The translations under genes and the position numbers were made by a program. From Phialocephala subalpina (lineage: Eukaryota; Ascomycota; Leotiomycetes; Helotiales; Mollisiaceae): a stretch of 64,000 nt of DNA. The notes under the pieces were generated by a model. It searched no databases. It was not told the origin of the DNA and saw only the letters and a list, made by a program, of their open reading frames with translations. This document shows, piece after piece, positions 11,857-22,871 of this stretch (its first letter is position 1; each line of letters begins with the position of its first letter). The stretch covers positions 757,047 through 821,046 of the forward strand of contig FJOG01000022.1 of the NCBI GenBank assembly GCA_900073065.1, read 5' to 3'.

Positions 11857-13679
11857 TTATATTATGCTCGTATTCGCAGCCAGGTTGGCTGTTGTCTGAT
11901 AACTCCCAGTGTTGAACTTCTTGCGGAATCTTTCCATATCTTCCTCCCAGCTCCCGACCCACCCTTGTCCTGCTCCTCGATCATGGAGCAGGTACCACCA
12001 TGAATCTGGAAGCTCGATTTCGTCAACTTCGTCATCGAAGCCCAAAGCTGCGACAGTTGCATCGTCCAATAATTGATATTCCCCCTTCATAAATGCGGTC
12101 GTCAAGTCTTGCGCCAGTTCATCCCAGACTCGGTAGCATGTTCCGTTCTCTTCGTACAACTCCAAGCTCGACCAATTGCCTTCAACGCCAGATGACTCCG
12201 GAGAGCTGTCCTTCTTGATTGGATTATCCGGACATTGTTTCCTCAAAGAAGATTTCTCCGGCCCAGAAGTCTCCATGTCATCACTGACAGGAGGCGGAGG
12301 ACAGTATATATCCGCTAATGGGCTGACAGTGGTTCCGACAATTTCAGTATCGTGAGACTGGGTCCTAGACTGAGAGACTATGATCTCGTTACCCGCGGGA
12401 AAAGATTCGTTGCCGGCACCTCCTCTCGTCGGTTGCGATGACACAGAAAAGTCAACGCTGACGCCGCTCAGGGAGGGAAAGACTCGAAGATCATGAATAG
12501 CAAGACCAGCCCCAGACGATGCAACACCAGCCGGTACGCTCTTGAATATGGAGGCCGATGAACTCAGGATCGGCTGTGAAATGGCTGTCGTCTGAACATT
12601 GGAAGTCTTGGTACCAGGATCACATTGTCCCAAATCTCCATCATTGCTATCATCCGGTGGGGGCGTTTTCTTGTTTTGTGATTCAGCCAATGCGTCCTTA
12701 GCCTTGTTATATTCGAAGACCTCACGACTGAGAGCAAGCGAGTCCCTCGCAGTATTAGCAGCACTTCTTGATGCAGCAGCAGATCCTCGAGATGTCTCTA
12801 GTGCCTCTTTTGACACGTCAAGGCTTTGGCGTGCAGTCATGAAGGCAGCACCACCGAGAGCACCGCCGATACCAGCGCTCACCACGGAGACTATGGTTGA
12901 CGTATCCCATTCGCTGGTAGCAGTGGCGGTTGCTGAAGAGGCGGACGTAATCGTGTATCCCAATGTGCTCCCGGCTTGTGCTGAGATTGGCAGAGGGCAA
13001 ACCGAGGGTGCAGCCAGAGTGTTTAGTCTGGTTCCGTTTGACACGGAGAAGGTGTTTGGAGCAGGAGAAGTTCGTACGTGGCGTACTGGAAGTCTGGTTG
13101 ACGTGATGCCTAGAGGTTCATGCGAGACATTTGAGACACTACCAGAGGCAAGACCAAATGCCTTCGTACTTGTCCGGACGTCGGCACCTGCTTCTTCTAT
13201 GACAAGAGAACGAGTGGCTCCCAGATCAGGCTCGCTACGGAGGTCCATTTCGACGATTCTCTTCACATCAACATCAGATAAGTTGATAGCAGAATCAGGC
13301 AGAATGCGATTGTCGAGTTCGTCCTCATCATCTTCATTGTGCGCTTTCCATTCAACAATAGCTCCGACAAGATGCCCAGGAATTTTCCCTTCGTCATTTA
13401 GAAAATTTGTCTCCTGAATCACCTTACCTGCGATTGACATTAATTGAGAAATCCTTCTTTCCCCGAGCTGCAACATATGAAAGCGAACATACCGTTGAGC
13501 AGCGTTCTGTTTCTATACACTTCAACTCTGTTTTTGTCCAATCGTCTTTTCAAGTGCCATGTCTCACCTTTCCGACCTGACCGAAACGAGGCATCTGGCA
13601 GGATTTCGCGTTCAGCGGCCTTTCGTGTCGGTCGTCTCGCTGCCATTCTCCACTCGGTTTCGTAATCAGTATCATCCAT
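11857..13679 (-). CDS. orphan protein with glycine-rich hydrophobic helix
   Basis: I do not recognise the family. Two exons are inferred: 13493-13679 (starting MDDTDYETEW) and 11857-13427. They are separated by a 65-base intron with a GTATGT donor and a CAG acceptor, and the join gives 585 residues. The N-terminal part is basic, then acidic (NEDDEDELDN). Near the middle is a hydrophobic stretch, STIVSVVSAGIGGALGGAAF, with small residues spaced like a glycine zipper. It is followed by an Ala/Ser-rich amphipathic region containing ETSRGSAAASRSAANTAR. The remainder is low-complexity and Pro/Ser-rich, ending in an acidic segment (DDEVDEIELPDSWWYLLHD). A single membrane-spanning or membrane-inserting helix is plausible. 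A 272-codon open frame on the opposite strand is judged a shadow. Confidence 0.6.
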
Positions 13680-14361
13680 CGCACTTATATTCCTCAATAC
13701 AGTTGAAATAATGCGTTTGTCCTAATTCCAAGCCAAGCAGCTCTGACAATTAGAATTGCAAAGGAAGTCGCGGGTCCCGTATGGTCGTTATCTTGGAGAT
13801 TCCTCCAGCCTCAGCCATGATGTGAGAGAAGCGGGGCGCAGCAAATGGGATTCAGCCACAAACGCCACTGTGGCATACTTTTGAAGACAGGCTGGAACCC
13901 TCTCGGTAGCCATCCTCCCATCTTCTTCAGATCAAGTCCTTGAATAGTAACCGAAGTAATGAAGCAATGATAAAGGAGACGGCAAGAATTGCAGACCGTA
14001 TCCTTCAGGGAATCGGGGTGGGAAAGTTTCCTCGCTCGTAGTGTAGTTGGACATGAATTCCGTCCTGTGTATCATGACACATATGTGATCTCAGAACACT
14101 CGTATCTTTACTGAATATCGGTCAGGAGTAAAGAAGCTGAGGAATTCGGGAGTTTGAGAAGTTGAAGTCCGTGTCGGAATGTATTTTGTACCTTGATGGT
14201 CACGCTTGACCAAATTCGGAAGGAACCAACTCCGCGATAAGCTATCGATAGCTACCTGCCCTTCACTATCAACCCCCATCCTTCCTCGATATATCCTCAA
14301 TACCTAGAATCCACCTGCTGCCATCAAATACATCAACTCGAACGTATCGGCTCTGATCAAC
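13680..14361. other. intergenic between divergent genes
   Basis: This is the shared upstream region of the minus-strand orphan gene and the bleomycin hydrolase gene. I see no TATA box or repeated site that I would defend. Confidence 0.4.
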
Positions 14362-15926
14362 ATGGGAGCGAATCAGTCCAAATCACCCCTTCCCAACGAG
14401 AAGCTCGTTATCGAGCGTCTGCGAGCTCTCGAGGTCAAGGACCAGTCAGATCACGATTACGTTCAAGTCGATGAGAAGGCATTAGTCGGAGCTTCTACTC
14501 ACTTCAAGGCACCATGGACTTCTCTGTCCACGTCCGAGTTGGAGCACTGGGAACACGAACTACTTCAAGATCCTAAGAATAGGTCTGCCTCCTTCGTTAA
14601 CATTGCCGACTTCCTTGCTGACAGCGTAATAGACTTGCTCTCAGCGCTCTCAGTGCCGCAGATCCCAAGACTGTTCTGACGTCTCGTTCGACCACCATCA
14701 AAGACCAGCAGATCTTCAACATCAAGATTCCATTCGAGGGTGCTCCCATCACAAACCAACGATCCTCCGGACGATGCTGGCTCTTCGCATCCACGAATGT
14801 CTTCCGTGTAGCTCTTATGAAGCGTCACAGCCTCGACAAGTTCGAACTTTCACAAGCATACCTCTTTTTCTACGATAAGCTGGAGAAGGCCAACTTCTTC
14901 CTCGAACAGATCTTGGACACAGTGGGCGAGGATCTCGATAGTCGATTGGTACAAACACTTCTTGCTAGCCCGGTTGGAGACGGTGGACAATGGGATATGG
15001 TCTACAATTTGGTGAACAAGTATGGATTGGTGCCACAGGTTCTCTACCCAGACTCCTTCAATGCCCAGTCTTCAGGTGCCATCAACCAGTTGATTACGAC
15101 GAAGCTTCGGGAGGATGCTTTGGTTCTTCGAGCTATGGCTACATCTGGAGTCAAGTCATCGAAGGATGTCAATGCCATCAAGGAGAAGATGATGAAGGAA
15201 ATTCATCTGATTCTCACCCTTACTCTTGGCCCACCACCAGCCCCCACCACAGAGTTCACATGGAATTACCTTGACAAGAATGGGGCTGCTCACGAATTGA
15301 AGACCACCCCGGTTTCATTCGCGAAGGAACTTGATACAGCAAGGGCAGTCCGCATTACAGGGTCCAACGTTCACGACATGTTCTCTCTGGTCAATGACCC
15401 CAGAAATGAGTACAACACCCTCCTCACTGTCAGCCGGCTCGGCAACATCGTCGGTGGTCGTGGCATCACGTATGTCAATGTCACGATGGATGTCCTCAAG
15501 GGTGCATGCATCAAGATGCTTCAAGCTGGACTTCCAATTTTCTTTGGTTCCGATGTCGGCAAATACTCGAACTCCACCTCCGGCATCATGGATACATCCC
15601 TCATTGACTATGAACTTGGCTTCAATGTCCGCCTCGGGATGTCCAAGGCTCAACGTCTGATGGTTGGCGAGAGCGCAATGACCCATGCCATGGTCTTGAC
15701 TGCTGTGCACGTTGAAAACGGCAAGAGCGTGAGGTGGAGAGTGCAGAACTCTTGGGGAGAGGGAGCAGGAACCGACGGGTGGTTCGTCATGTCTGACAAG
15801 TGGATGGATGAATTCGTCTACCAAGCTGTTGTCGAGCCGAAGTTCGTGAGCAAGGAGATTAGGGATGTGTTAAATATGAAGCCCAAGGTGCTTCCTCTTT
15901 GGGATCCTATGGGTGCTCTTGCCTAG
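14362..15926 (+). CDS. bleomycin hydrolase, cysteine protease C1B
   Basis: This is a papain-fold cysteine aminopeptidase of the bleomycin hydrolase family (yeast Lap3/Gal6). The family forms hexameric barrels that trim peptides in the cytosol and hydrolyse homocysteine thiolactone. Exons are 14362-14582 and 14633-15926, joined across a 50-base intron (GTCTGC donor, TAATAG acceptor) to give 504 residues, close to the usual 450-500. The catalytic Cys lies in ITNQRSSGRCWLFAS, the His in AMTHAMVLTAVHVE and the Asn in VQNSWGEGAG, so the triad is complete. The N-terminus begins MGANQSKS, a possible N-myristoylation signal (Gly2, Ser6) that fungal members sometimes carry. The C-terminus ends PMGALA, so the trimming C-terminal tail of the family is present. 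Confidence 0.95.
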
Positions 15927-16861
15927 ATGACTTTTGAGAATGGTGGGTTTTTGGTTTGGAATAGGGTTTTGGGGGATAGCGGAACGATGATTATGTCTTC
16001 TATGACAGGGCGCTCGATGCAAGGACGGTGTTTTTGATATTAGTTGAAATGACAATGATTCCCGCGCCATGCTCTCTCTCCTCGGATCATTGTATTCTTT
16101 TTGACGCCTTACGCTTCGCCGCCGTCTCGCTAATGTAGTCCTAAGACAAGCGAGGGGAAAGGAGGCCCAAAATCTCAAAGGTGAGCTTCAAAAACACAAT
16201 CAACGATTATTCCAAACATCGCTAAAAGATTTGGAATGGGTCAAAACAGATTGATCCATTAATTAACAAGGAAAACAGCCCCAAAAAAATGATTTTGAGC
16301 ACATGCGGGCTTGCACCGCAACCTATCTTAACAGTGAGAGGAAAGGAGCTTTAATGCGAAAGGGAAATTAACGCAGCCCGATTTTTACGTAGATAGGAGC
16401 CTGACACTCTATGCTCTTTGGTGGGTTCTGTGAAGAACTTGGAAGTGGTTTTGCTTATTTAAATTTATATGAGGATTTGGGGGGTGAAGGTGAGGGCGAT
16501 GGGTGTGGGGAAAGGCACATGATTCTGAGAGGATAGGTAAGTTTTCTAGGTTGGGATGAGTATAACTTGGAGGCTTTCTAGCTTGTAGTTGAAATTGTAT
16601 TTCCAAGTCTTGTCCACATAGCTGGTTGAGTTCAAGAAGACATATGTTGTCAGAGGCAGTCATTGGCACGTGAGTACGCGTTTTAGTGGGGCTTGAAGTT
16701 TCACATCATCTCATCTCGCTCGCGACGTTTCACTCTTTCTGCTAAACAACACCCAAATTTCGATATTGCATCCATCAAATACGTCACTTAGACTTACAGT
16801 ACTCAATCAAGTCTGCCATCAACAATTCGACCCCGGAGCTCGCCTTTCGCCCACCGCAGTC
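15927..16861. other. intergenic, no gene recognised
   Basis: Short minus-strand open frames of up to about 100 codons lack features. The plus-strand frame of the next gene is open back to 16766, but the conserved part starts after 16862. Confidence 0.5.
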
Positions 16862-18061
16862 ATGTCTTCAATCGATTGCTCACGCGCGGGCGAATTTGTG
16901 TACTTCCCTCGACTGCCCCTGGAAATACGTTTGATGATCTGGGAACTTGCTTTACCTGGCCCACGAGTGGTCTCGATTAAACAGAAACCTTTGAAGAGGA
17001 CGATCGGCGAATGGGAGGATGAGAACAATCGAACATGGCCTGTACTGGATCGCGAGCTCGTTCCGGGGCAGAAGGAGCAGGAAGGAGGAAACAGGGCGGT
17101 TGAGAATATCACGACGAAGCGGCGTGCGAAAAGAGAGAAAAAAGCCCGCCAGTGGGTAGCAGTCTCGTCCAAACTTGAGACAGTTGAGTACCGCAAAGCG
17201 CCCATGTATGGAATGGCATGCGAGACCCCGGCACCGAATATTCTGTTAGCTTGCAGAGAGTCGTATGCCGTGGTCTCGAAATTATACGAGCGCTGCTTCT
17301 CCTGTCCGCTGTCCATTCCGGAGGCTTACTTCAACTTCAAATTGGACACCTTGTACATCCAGTACGACAATATGTCTTGGCATTATCGAAACAACGGCGT
17401 AGAATCCGACTTCCTGGATTTGTGGGATGGCTTCAGCTTCGGAGATTTCGACAACATTGGGAGGGTGGAGCGACTCGCAGTCTTGGTCTCCCACCGTAAC
17501 GGCTACCCCAGCTTTTACGAGGAAACGGCTCAGAAGATCCTCAGAGTATTTCCCTGCCTGAAGAATCTCTATCTTGTTCTTGAGGCTACCCACAATGATA
17601 ACGATGATAAGGCGGAGCCTTTTCTCATCGAATCGATCGACCCCAAGGAGGGTTTGGCCGTTTGGAATTCTCACGATCCCATCAGAAAAATATCATCATG
17701 GAGTCATTTCAAATGCGAAATGCCTACAATATACCCACTGGATCCCGAGGTACTAGAGACCTCGATGAAGATACTGAGGAAATATCAAAGGAAGGATATG
17801 GAGAAGCTAAAAGTAGTCTGGAATATTCCCGAATTCTCAGGCAAATCGACTGTTTCATACACGACTAAGATGAAATTGGAGGAGGCCGAAAAGAACTGCC
17901 TGAAAAGGGTGGAATTGGCTCGTGAGCAAATGAAAGATCCTACCTTTAGGATGAAAGTGGAAGAAGCCCATGAAAACTACCAGAGGAAGGTGCGGCTGGG
18001 TCTTCAGCAGATACGAGATAAATACGAGAAGGAGTTTGGGATGGCTGGGAATGATGCTTGA
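16862..18061 (+). CDS. 2EXR domain protein 1
   Basis: This is the first of seven 2EXR (PF20150-type) loci in the window. The family is common and expanded in filamentous fungi and its role is unknown. The domain starts at FVYFPRLPLEIRLMIWELAL, then PGPRVVSIKQKPLKRTIGEW. After a basic linker (RRAKREKKAR) comes MACETPAPNILLACRESY and FNFKLDTLYIQYDN. The C-terminal third is charged and probably helical (EEAEKNCLKRVELAREQ). The chosen start, MSSIDCSRAG at 16862, gives 399 residues; an in-frame ATG at 16766 would add 32 unconserved residues. No intron is needed. It lies in the same orientation as the two 2EXR genes that follow. Confidence 0.85.
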   Translation: MSSIDCSRAGEFVYFPRLPLEIRLMIWELALPGPRVVSIKQKPLKRTIGEWEDENNRTWPVLDRELVPGQKEQEGGNRAVENITTKRRAKREKKARQWVAVSSKLETVEYRKAPMYGMACETPAPNILLACRESYAVVSKLYERCFSCPLSIPEAYFNFKLDTLYIQYDNMSWHYRNNGVESDFLDLWDGFSFGDFDNIGRVERLAVLVSHRNGYPSFYEETAQKILRVFPCLKNLYLVLEATHNDNDDKAEPFLIESIDPKEGLAVWNSHDPIRKISSWSHFKCEMPTIYPLDPEVLETSMKILRKYQRKDMEKLKVVWNIPEFSGKSTVSYTTKMKLEEAEKNCLKRVELAREQMKDPTFRMKVEEAHENYQRKVRLGLQQIRDKYEKEFGMAGNDA

Positions 18062-18581
18062 GGTGTTTGGAAGGTACATTGTTCTGGGCAGTACACCGAT
18101 GTATGTTACAGTGGTAGCTTGCTGGAGGTGACTCTATCAACCACAAGACTCTTCAACATGAAGACGTACACCTGGATGGAGTCGGAACTTGCTATAATCA
18201 TACAAATTGAAGATACAATGCATACAACACGTAACAGTACCTTTTAGCATGAGTCTTCACGTTCAGTTATAGCAGCCTGCATTGCTCTTTCAGTCATTTG
18301 GGAAATCTTCAAGTACAGTTTCAGATTTACTGAACGCAGCGGACTCATAAAGGGTCTGTTATTACAGTGTCACGTGTGATTGTGTGAAGCTAGTTCAGCT
18401 TTGCCGAAAGATGCGACTTCTAAGTTGACTTCGACATCGCGACAACCTCACTTGCAACTCACCTCTGCATCCCTTCTACTGTAGCCGTATCCGCGTCAAA
18501 CATTCCACAATCTGCGAATCTATTACGATTGAGCCAGCGCAGATCTCCATTCCGAATTGTATCCTACACCCTCGGTCGACC
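18062..18581. other. intergenic spacer between 2EXR genes
   Basis: No gene or repeat recognised. It holds the 3' end of 2EXR gene 1 and the promoter of 2EXR gene 2. Confidence 0.4.
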
Positions 18582-19832
18582 ATGGCCTCGAACGATAATC
18601 TAGCTGCCGGCGTCGAAGCAAGGCGCGATGGTACCTCCAAAAGCAAGACGACATCTGCGACATCGAATACGGGTTTGGAACCACCTCGATTCACGATTTT
18701 CTCAAAGCTGCCGAAAGAGATTCGTTTGATGATATGGGATGCTGCTCTGCCTGGTCCGAGAATAGTCAAGATTGAGCAAAAACGATTGTGCATGACGATT
18801 GGCGATTGGGAGGAGAAGAATAATGCCATTTGGCCACCTTACGAAGGTGACGATAAACAAACGGTGAAGGAGAGGCGTCACGTACGTTATGAGGCCGCAG
18901 CTTGCTCAGGACTGGAAGAATGCAAGTATAAGGAGACTAATATGATCGGGTCAGTGCTATCCGTGCATCAAAAAGGAAAAGCGAACTAATATTCCCATAG
19001 CATAGCATGCAGGAATCCTATACCGGATGTTTTCCTATCATGTCGGGAGGCTTACAGTGTCGTTGCTAAGCTTTACAAACGTTCCTTTGCTTCGGAACAT
19101 TCGATTCCGGAAACCTATTTCAACTTTGAGCTCGACGTTCTGTATCTTGACTGGCTCAATCTCAAAAACCATGCCCTCGATGACTGGCCAGAACAATTCC
19201 ATCATTCTGATGGTCCTCTTCAAGTCAGGGGCTGGAATGCATTCAGGAATGAAGACGCTGAGGATCTTCGAAAGGTCGAAAGATTGGCAATTCGAGTGCC
19301 GCTTCCCTTAAGGACGTTGGGGGCGACGGGGGTGTACATTCGCCGAATATGCGAGGGAGATCTCGCAGCTCTACTACGAACTTTTCAAGGCGTCAAGGAA
19401 CTCTATCTTGTCCTTCAGGACTATCGCGAGGACGAGGTCCAACACTCACAAGATCGGCACTCGACGTTCTGCCTGATGGATGCTTTTGATGTTGACGAGG
19501 CTATAAGGTCGTATCAAAATTTTGTCTACAACTCGGAGGAAGAATATTACAAAGCAGCTGGCGAGGCTGGTAGGATCAAAATGCCAGACGTGGTTGGAAT
19601 CCGGGGAGCATTAATCGACGAGGACGAAATGAAGGCGCTGCAGGAAGGCGATGGTTCCTGGACACTTCCTCGAATCGAGGAAAAGATCATAGTACCTCAC
19701 CACGTCAGAGTAGAGTTTGAAGAGGCCGAGAAGTCGTGCGAAGCCATGGTAGAAGAGCTACAGGACAGGATTTATTCGGAGACCGAGGAGTATGACGATG
19801 GTGAGGACCTGGAATGGGACGGGAGGTATTAG
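18582..19832 (+). CDS. 2EXR domain protein 2
   Basis: This is the second 2EXR paralogue. Exons 18582-18949 and 19001-19832 are joined across a 51-base intron (GTCAGT donor, CTAAT branch, ATAG acceptor), giving 399 residues. The join restores the family pattern MIG-IACRNPIPDVFLSCREAY. The domain begins FTIFSKLPKEIRLMIWDAAL with PGPRIVKIEQKRL and MTIGDWEEKNN. It continues FNFELDVLYLDWLNL, then KVERLAIRVPLP and FQGVKELYLVLQ. The C-terminus is acidic (SETEEYDDGEDLEWDGRY). The intron position differs from the intronless paralogues either side, which suggests intron loss in those copies or retention here. Confidence 0.85.
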
Positions 19833-20287
19833 CAGATTACTCCTACATTTTCAGGTAGAAATGCAATTGGTGGACTCCTGCGTTACTCTTCGTATCTTTG
19901 CTAGGCTTTCTAGGCTTAGCCACTCCCGTACGATCGAGGAAAGAGATATTAGCTAGACGCTCAAGGGAGAGCTGGCTCTGAATTTGAAAGTATGATCAGC
20001 AAGAGGTTTGTAGCCACGAAGGGCAACCTCTCCTGGCATTGACACCCGAAAAATTGATACAGTAACGTACATCCGACTCAATCCGTCACCATGCGCCGTT
20101 TGACAAAAGTGACCTCGATTGTCATCACGTGTATTGTGGGTAGACGCGCCATCACTTGCGTTTCGACGACGCGGTTCTTCTCGATCCATTCAACATCAAC
20201 GACCACAAAAGCTCAGCACACGGAACAAACCTCTAATGACCACGAACAAACCCTCGCACGAACCTTGGAAATTCAATCATCTGCATC
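19833..20287. other. intergenic spacer between 2EXR genes
   Basis: No gene recognised. Open frames overlapping the next gene in other frames are shadows. Confidence 0.4.
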
Positions 20288-21346
20288 ATGCCTCTTACAT
20301 TGCGATCGAAGCCCCTCTCGTACCTTTCGAACCAAACACATCCGCGTCAGTTCACCTGTTTTCCGAAGCTTCCACAAGAGATACGTTTAACGATCTGGGA
20401 ATATGCCGCGCACGCACAAGAGCCCAGGGTCGTGTCAATCAAGCAGAGACCTCTGAAGAAGACAATTGGGGATTGGGAGAAGGAGAACAAGACATTATGG
20501 CCACCTCGCGAGGACACCGATGCACCACAATTACAGAGAGGAAGGCTGAGCAAGGACGAGCTTCGTGAATGGGTTGCAGATCTCGCTGGTACATCTTCGT
20601 ACCAGGAAGCCAATCTGATGGGTATAGCATGCGAAACACCACCACCTCCTGTTATGCTGGTTTGTCGAGAGGCTCGGATTGCGGCCGGAAACGTCTACAA
20701 GTGTGCTTTCGCCTGCCCGAATTCGAACCCCGAAACAGACATCAACTTCAAGCACGATATACTGTATCTAGGCTGGGAGAACTTTCGGCTTTATACACTG
20801 CCGGTTAGTGCGATAGGCGCTCCTCAGGTTGATGCTTGGAATGGATTCAGGAAAACAGACGGTGAAGATCTCGCCAAAGTCGAGAATCTAGCCATCAAGT
20901 TACCTCCGAGAGCTCGCGGCATGGGCCCGGAAGGTATCGCGGCCATACTGAGAATATTTCGAGGTGTACAGACACTTTCGCTCATTCTGCAACACTATCA
21001 CGATGAGGAGCTCCCAGAAGAAGATCAATCGGATCTGTGCATGACCACTCCAATCGATGTCGAGAAGATGAAGGAAATATACGAACAATTTGACATTGAT
21101 GAAGAATATGAAAGAGTTTACGGCATTGCAGAGGAGATTGGAATGCCGGAAATACCTTGGATGTCATGGTCTGTTCCTGATATGGCGGAATTGAAGAGGT
21201 TACAGATGCGGGACCAAGGACAAGGTCGAGACTGGTCGCTTCCATATATCGAGAGAAGGACGATCGCTCCTCGCAAGACGTTACTGGCATTAGATGACAT
21301 AGAGAACGCCTGCTGGATGGCGATCGAAGAAATCAAGGGGCGTTAA
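20288..21346 (+). CDS. 2EXR domain protein 3
   Basis: This is an intact third 2EXR paralogue of 352 residues without an intron. The domain begins FTCFPKLPQEIRLTIWEYA with EPRVVSIKQRPLKKTIGDW, then GIACETPPPPVMLVCREARI, INFKHDILYLGWENF and KVENLAIKLPP. The usual ALPGPR is replaced by AAHAQEPR, a two-residue expansion within the signature. The C-terminal helices (LPYIERRTIAPRK, DDIENACWMAIEEI) match paralogue 2 in pattern. The function is unknown. Confidence 0.85.
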   Translation: MPLTLRSKPLSYLSNQTHPRQFTCFPKLPQEIRLTIWEYAAHAQEPRVVSIKQRPLKKTIGDWEKENKTLWPPREDTDAPQLQRGRLSKDELREWVADLAGTSSYQEANLMGIACETPPPPVMLVCREARIAAGNVYKCAFACPNSNPETDINFKHDILYLGWENFRLYTLPVSAIGAPQVDAWNGFRKTDGEDLAKVENLAIKLPPRARGMGPEGIAAILRIFRGVQTLSLILQHYHDEELPEEDQSDLCMTTPIDVEKMKEIYEQFDIDEEYERVYGIAEEIGMPEIPWMSWSVPDMAELKRLQMRDQGQGRDWSLPYIERRTIAPRKTLLALDDIENACWMAIEEIKGR

Positions 21347-21769
21347 GTGAGGAGATAACAACAAGGAGGGAGGAAGCGGAATATGGAATACTATTCACAT
21401 CTCCGGCGTTCGTAGAGAACGATGATTTCTTCATTATTTGGCAATCGGAAGAGGTTGCGACCCGAATTTATTGGCTGCTCTGTCATACGGATCATTTGGT
21501 AGGTAATTCTCCTCCCAAAAGACATTCATCTTCTAAGGGCATGTTGCTACCACCTGCCCACAGCGCGAACACTTGAGGAAGTACGAGAGATTGCAAACCA
21601 TCGAGATTGATCAAGTTAACACGATTACCCCTCTGTACCTTGACCATCATTCGACTACAGTCCCTCTATTACATCGCCGACAGTTCCGTCTGCCGTCCGT
21701 ACACAATCGCCGAATTGTTCGCGCAGCTCGTCCTCCACTGCAGTCCTCGACGCGCTCCATACCTCAATC
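21347..21769. other. intergenic spacer before 2EXR pseudogene
   Basis: Nothing recognised beyond the degenerate leader of the pseudogene. Confidence 0.4.
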
Positions 21770-22871
21770 ATGTCTTCAATCGTTCCAGCAGAGGGGTAAC
21801 GCTTCACACTCTTTCCGAAGCTGCCAAAAGAGATACGGCTGATGATATGGGAGGCCGCATTGCCGGGACCCAGAGTCGCCCCTATCAAGCTAAAACCACT
21901 CAAGAAGACGATCGGAGTGGGAAGACGAGAATAATGCTGTATGGCCGGTATTTGACGGTGTTATCGTGCCCAAGGCGGCACACGGAACTGGTTTGCAAGC
22001 GAGGTCTGGTCTCTTGAAGCCGAGCCATTTGCTTCATGGGGCAGAGGCCGATTGCGTCCATGCTCGGAACGATGTTCGGCTCTCTTTACCCGAAGCTTAT
22101 GACGATGAAGTAGAGCCGGAGGATTGCGATTATAGGACAGCTCCTTTACTTGGATGGAAAACAGGAAAATCTGTGGATGAGCCTCTACTTGCATGTCGAG
22201 ATGCGTGTCGAGCTGCCTCCGAAGTGGTTACAAAGAGGTACACCAAAGCATTTTCGAGCTCTCATTCGCAGCCTCAAACCCTTTTCAATTTTGAATTGGA
22301 TATCCTATGATGAGATAGCCAAGAAAGCGAGGTCGGCCTTGGAAATATACCGACCCCCGATATGTCAGATGTGTCCGGGGCTCTCGAAGCCGGCTTTCGC
22401 ATCGCAGACACGGACAGCGTTCGAAAGATCAGAAGGTTGGCACTCTTACTGGAACCCAGTTACTTGATGCAACAGGGGTTTTGTTGGACCATCCTGATGC
22501 ACTTCCCTTGTCTCAAGGAACTCATCTTGGTAGTCAACCACGCTTTTTCCCTAGGCCATCCGGAAGACATATCTTTCTCTGATTTCATCGATCTTATCGA
22601 CTATACCCAGGCTTACATCCTTTGGTCTGCTTACCGTCCTGAACTTGAAACAGATGCCTCGGACGTCCAGCTGCCCGTCATCTCGCCTCGGGAAGGGCTG
22701 CATGAGCTAATTATGGACCTTGATATGGATAGAAATGGCAAAGAATGGAATATACCCCGGATCGAATTCAAGATGCTCATTGAAAAGGAGAATAAGGAAG
22801 AGCTAGATATGGCCAAAGCCGATTGTGAGGTAAGATTTCGGGACTTCTTGCTACGCAGTGGTAAAGAGTAG
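21770..22871 (+). pseudogene. 2EXR pseudogene
   Basis: A 2EXR copy is recognisable across its whole length but broken in several places. It starts MSSIVPAEG and hits a TAA at codon 10. The same frame then continues FTLFPKLPKEIRLMIWEAAL, PGPRVAPIKLKPLKKTIG. A two-base deletion after TIG shifts the frame, and WEDENNAVWP resumes in another frame. That frame runs through LLACRDACRAASEV and FNFELDIL to a double TGA TGA at about 22308-22313. The same frame then reopens with PDMSDVSGALEAGF and KIRRLALLLEPSYL and runs to 22871. Three independent lesions make a functional product very unlikely. Its closest relatives by eye are the flanking plus-strand paralogues. Confidence 0.85.

Noticed and set aside
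12599..13417. 272-codon plus-strand frame opposite the orphan gene
   Set aside because: It is fully antisense to a better-supported coding sequence with a spliced first exon, and its Ala/Ser/Val-rich composition mirrors the codons of the other strand.
15315..15824. 169-codon minus-strand frame
   Set aside because: Antisense to the catalytic part of bleomycin hydrolase.
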